Below, piece after piece: positions 61,410 to 64,000 of a stretch of DNA of 64,000 bases (its first letter is position 1; every line of letters starts with the position of its first letter). The stretch covers positions 744,001-808,000 of the forward strand of contig NZ_CP086594.1 in NCBI RefSeq assembly GCF_020866845.1, read 5' to 3'. A program made the translations under genes and the position numbers. The stretch is from Sphingomonas radiodurans (GTDB taxonomy: Bacteria > Pseudomonadota > Alphaproteobacteria > Sphingomonadales > Sphingomonadaceae). The notes beneath the pieces are model-generated. The model was not told the origin of the DNA. It did not search any database and was given only the letters and a program-made list of their open reading frames with translations.

Positions 61410-63254
61410 ATGATCCAGTCGCTACTCATCGCCAATCGCGGCGAGATCGCGTGCCGCATCATCCGCACCGCGCGCGCGCTCGGCATCCGCACGATCGCGG
61501 TCTATTCGGACGCTGACGCCAACGCGCTCCACGTCCGCCAGGCCGATCAGGCGATCCACATCGGCCCCTCCCCCGCCCGCGAAAGCTACCTCCTCGGTGA
61601 CCGCATCATCGCCGCCGCGCGCGAGACCGGCGCCGAGGCGATCCACCCCGGCTACGGCTTCCTCAGCGAAAACGCCGATTTCGCGCAGAGCGTGATCGAC
61701 GCCGGCCTCATCTGGGTCGGCCCGCGCCCCACGAGCATCCGCGCGATGGGCCTGAAGGACGCCGCCAAGCAGCGCATGATCGCCGCCGGCGTCCCCGTCA
61801 CCCCCGGCTATCTCGGCGACGACCAATCCCCCGATCGCCTCCAAGCCGAGGCCGACGCGATCGGCTACCCGGTGCTCATCAAGGCAGTAGCCGGTGGCGG
61901 TGGCAAGGGCATGCGCCGCGTCGACGACGCCCCCGACTTCGCCGATGCGCTGCTATCCTGCCGCCGCGAGGCAGCCTCGTCGTTCGGCGACGATCGCGTA
62001 CTGATCGAGAAGTACATCCTCGCCCCGCGCCACATCGAAGTGCAGGTGTTCGGCGACACCAACGGCAACGTCGTCCACCTCTTCGAGCGCGACTGCTCGC
62101 TCCAGCGCCGCCACCAGAAGGTGATCGAGGAAGCCCCCGCCCCCGGCATGGACGAAGCGACCCGCGCCGCGGTCTGCGCCGCCGCGGTCAAGGCCGCGCA
62201 GGCAGTCGACTATGTCGGCGCCGGCACGATCGAATTCATCGCCGACGCCAGCGAGGGCCTCCGCGCCGACCGCATCTGGTTCATGGAAATGAACACCCGC
62301 CTCCAGGTCGAGCACCCGGTGACGGAAGCGATCACCGGTCAGGACTTGGTCGAATGGCAGCTCCGCGTCGCCAGCGGCGAACCGCTGCCGCTGCGCCAGG
62401 ACGAACTGTCGATCACCGGCTGGGCGATGGAGGCCCGCCTCTATGCGGAGGATCCCGCAAAGGGCTTCCTCCCCTCGATCGGTCGCCTAGACGCGTTGGA
62501 CTTAGGTGATGCCGTCCGCGTCGACACCGGCGTCGAGCAGGGCGCCGAGATCAGCCCCTATTACGATCCGATGATCGCCAAGCTGATCGCCCACGGCGAC
62601 ACCCGCGACGAAGCGCGCGAGCTGCTCGCCGACGCGCTCGACGAAGCCGTGATCTGGCCGGTCCGCACCAACGCCGGCTTCCTCGTCGAAGCGCTCGATC
62701 ACCCCGACTTCGCCGCCGGCAACATCGATACTGGCCTCATCGCCCGCGAAGGCGAAGCGTTGATGCCGCCGCCGCACCCCAGCGAAGAAGCCCTGATCGA
62801 CGCCGCCGCCACTTTGGTGCCCGACACCGGAATCTCCGGCTTCCGTCTCAGCGCCCCCAACCGCCGAGAGGGCATGTTCCTGCTCGCCGGCGAACCCGTG
62901 TCGATCGACTTCACTGACGCCGAGCCGATGCAGATCGCCGAACCGCTCGACAGCGTGTTGATCACCGAAGGCGGCCAGACTTGGCAACTCGCCCCCTACC
63001 GCGCCGGCGGTGCCGGCGCAGGCCCCGCCGCCGACGGCGCGATCCTCTCCCCGATGCCCGGCCGCATCATCGCCGTCGACGTCGCGGCGGGTGACGCAGT
63101 GACGAAGGGTCAGAAGCTGGTGACGCTCGAAGCGATGAAGATGGAGCACAGCCTGGTCGCCCCATTCGACGGCACGATCGCGGCGCTGAATGCGCTGGCC
63201 GGCGGCCAGGTCACCGAAGGCACGCTGCTGGTGAAGGTGGAGCGGCAGGAATAA
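61410..63254 (+). CDS. mccA: Methylcrotonyl-CoA carboxylase, biotin carboxylase/BCCP (alpha) subunit
   Basis: A 614-residue biotin-containing carboxylase subunit. Order: biotin carboxylase N-domain (SLLIANRGEIACRI), ATP-grasp domain (KAVAGGGGKGMRRV, then EMNTRLQVEHPVTE), C-terminal carboxylase domain, a shortened linker domain and BCCP with biotinyl-lysine K577 (LEAMKMEHS). It pairs with the beta subunit at 58492 in leucine degradation. The ATG at 61410 is used because it starts the conserved N-terminus; the 133 bases before it hold no other gene. Confidence 0.92.
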   Translation: MIQSLLIANRGEIACRIIRTARALGIRTIAVYSDADANALHVRQADQAIHIGPSPARESYLLGDRIIAAARETGAEAIHPGYGFLSENADFAQSVIDAGLIWVGPRPTSIRAMGLKDAAKQRMIAAGVPVTPGYLGDDQSPDRLQAEADAIGYPVLIKAVAGGGGKGMRRVDDAPDFADALLSCRREAASSFGDDRVLIEKYILAPRHIEVQVFGDTNGNVVHLFERDCSLQRRHQKVIEEAPAPGMDEATRAAVCAAAVKAAQAVDYVGAGTIEFIADASEGLRADRIWFMEMNTRLQVEHPVTEAITGQDLVEWQLRVASGEPLPLRQDELSITGWAMEARLYAEDPAKGFLPSIGRLDALDLGDAVRVDTGVEQGAEISPYYDPMIAKLIAHGDTRDEARELLADALDEAVIWPVRTNAGFLVEALDHPDFAAGNIDTGLIAREGEALMPPPHPSEEALIDAAATLVPDTGISGFRLSAPNRREGMFLLAGEPVSIDFTDAEPMQIAEPLDSVLITEGGQTWQLAPYRAGGAGAGPAADGAILSPMPGRIIAVDVAAGDAVTKGQKLVTLEAMKMEHSLVAPFDGTIAALNALAGGQVTEGTLLVKVERQE

Positions 63255-63268
63255 TCCCTAACGCAAAC

Positions 63269-63374
63269 TCCCCTCCCGCTTGCGGGAGGGGTCGGGGGAG
63301 GGCCTGTCCGCAAGTGTCACCCAACGAGGCGAATGGACATCCCCTCCCCTAACCCCTCCCGCAAGCGGGAGGGG
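63269..63374. repeat. Inverted pair of GC-rich palindromes between convergent genes
   Basis: CCCCTCCCGC TTG CGGGAGGGG at about 63270-63291 and CCCCTCCCGC AAG CGGGAGGGG at about 63353-63374, with matching GGGGGAGGG and CATCCCCTCCCC parts inside. Both are strong hairpins and the whole is an inverted repeat. It fills the gap between mccA and the convergent HerA-like gene and may end both transcripts. Confidence 0.8.
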
Positions 63375-63385
63375 AACGACACCGA

Positions 63386-64000
63386 TCACCGCCCCCGAAA
63401 TAACCCGCCCAGCACCCCCCGCAACACCGTCCCCATCAACCCACCCGAACCCTTGCGCCCCCGCCCGCTCCCGAACACCTGCTTCCCCAGTTCGTTCGCC
63501 ACTTGCCGCCCGATCGACGAACTCGCCGCCCGCGTCGCCGTCGTCACCGCCCGGTTCCACGGCGAATTCGCCTGCTCCTTCTCAGCCGCGATCCGCGCCC
63601 GCTCCGCTTCCTTGGCGGCGCGCGCCTCCTCCTTCGCCCGAACCGCCGCCGCCTTCGCCTCGTCCCCATCAGCGCGAGCCTCAGCCGCAGCAGCCGCCGC
63701 CTCCGCAGTCTTCGCCGCCAGCAATTCCTCCGCCGACTCCCGATCGATTACCGTGTCGTACTTCGCCCCGACCGCATCGATCTCGATAATCACCCCGCGC
63801 TCGATCTTGCTCACCGGCGCCACCCGGCTGGCGGGCGGCTTGATCAACGTCCGCTGCACCGGCGACGGTGATCCATCGGGCTGCAACAACGACACCAGCG
63901 CCTCGCCGATCTTCAGCTCGGTAATCGCGGTCGCCACATCCACGCCCGGGTTGGAGCGAAACGTCTCTGCCGCACTCCGCACCGCCGCCTGATCGCGCGG
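63386..64000 (-). CDS. HerA-like helicase/ATPase (DUF853), C-terminal part
   Basis: The frame is open to the right window edge, so only about 204 C-terminal codons are visible. They contain the DUF853 tail: VATAITELKIGEALVSLL, then PPASRVAPVSKIERGVI, a charged Ala/Glu/Lys-rich coiled coil (EELLAAKTAEAAAAAAEARAD, in parts) and a Gly/Arg-rich end (GSGRGRKGSGGLMG). Proteins of this family are bipolar DNA-translocating ATPases related to HerA. The ATPase motifs themselves lie outside the window. Confidence 0.85.
   Translation of the reverse strand, partial: PRDQAAVRSAAETFRSNPGVDVATAITELKIGEALVSLLQPDGSPSPVQRTLIKPPASRVAPVSKIERGVIIEIDAVGAKYDTVIDRESAEELLAAKTAEAAAAAAEARADGDEAKAAAVRAKEEARAAKEAERARIAAEKEQANSPWNRAVTTATRAASSSIGRQVANELGKQVFGSGRGRKGSGGLMGTVLRGVLGGLFRGR

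Overview
The window is high-GC chromosomal DNA. Gene content and repeats point to an alphaproteobacterium of the Sphingomonadaceae (Sphingomonas-like): a PhoK-type alkaline phosphatase, exosortase-A (XrtA) associated glycosylation genes, the RegB/RegA redox pair, TamA/TamB, an arginyl/leucyl-transferase (Bpt), and abundant short palindromic repeats. This is inference from gene families; no rRNA gene is present to confirm it. Coding density is very high, genes commonly overlap by 1-4 bases (ATGA, GTGA or TGATG junctions), and I saw no tRNA, rRNA, CRISPR array, transposase or prophage block.

Layout. 1-10 kb: the 3' end of recN, a DUF1206 membrane protein, a divergent pair of secreted hydrolases (amidohydrolase and penicillin-acylase family), YdeI-like and spore-photoproduct-lyase-like proteins, an ABC1/UbiB-type kinase, and a glycoside-hydrolase-like protein. 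10-12 kb: a DUF4142 stress-type protein facing a GAF-PAS-GGDEF diguanylate cyclase. 12.2-19 kb: one leftward operon cyoABCD-SURF1-regB-regA, joining a bo3-type quinol oxidase, its assembly factor and a redox-sensing two-component pair, with a perfect inverted repeat in front of it and a divergent MFS transporter. 20-27 kb: trhO, two small proteins, a hydroxyacid dehydrogenase/amidohydrolase pair, threonine ammonia-lyase and bpt.

27-31 kb: a three-gene operon (circularly permuted ATP-grasp, alpha-E, transglutaminase-like) whose transglutaminase lacks the expected Cys. 31-39 kb: a redoxin and DsbD, a PhoK-like phosphatase, a manganese catalase, a secreted beta-helix protein, an aldehyde dehydrogenase under a perfect 16-bp palindrome, and an EthD protein. 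39-45 kb: tamA-tamB. 45-47 kb: an S24 regulator, a palindrome and two small genes. 47-51.3 kb: XrtA-associated glycosyltransferase and O-glycosylation ligase with small unknown genes. 51.4-53.2 kb: a patch of less GC-rich unknown genes including a 2OG-Fe(II) oxygenase-like protein.

53.7-64 kb: acnA, a VapB/VapC toxin-antitoxin pair, and the leucine-degradation genes for isovaleryl-CoA dehydrogenase and both methylcrotonyl-CoA carboxylase subunits. These are separated by palindromic repeats and by a small GIY-YIG nuclease gene that sits among four copies of one palindrome. The window ends inside a HerA-like ATPase gene.

The best leads for something little described are the GIY-YIG/palindrome unit, the ATP-grasp/alpha-E/transglutaminase operon with its missing catalytic Cys, the respiratory operon carrying its own redox sensor, and several perfect operators beside unrecognised regulators or genes.
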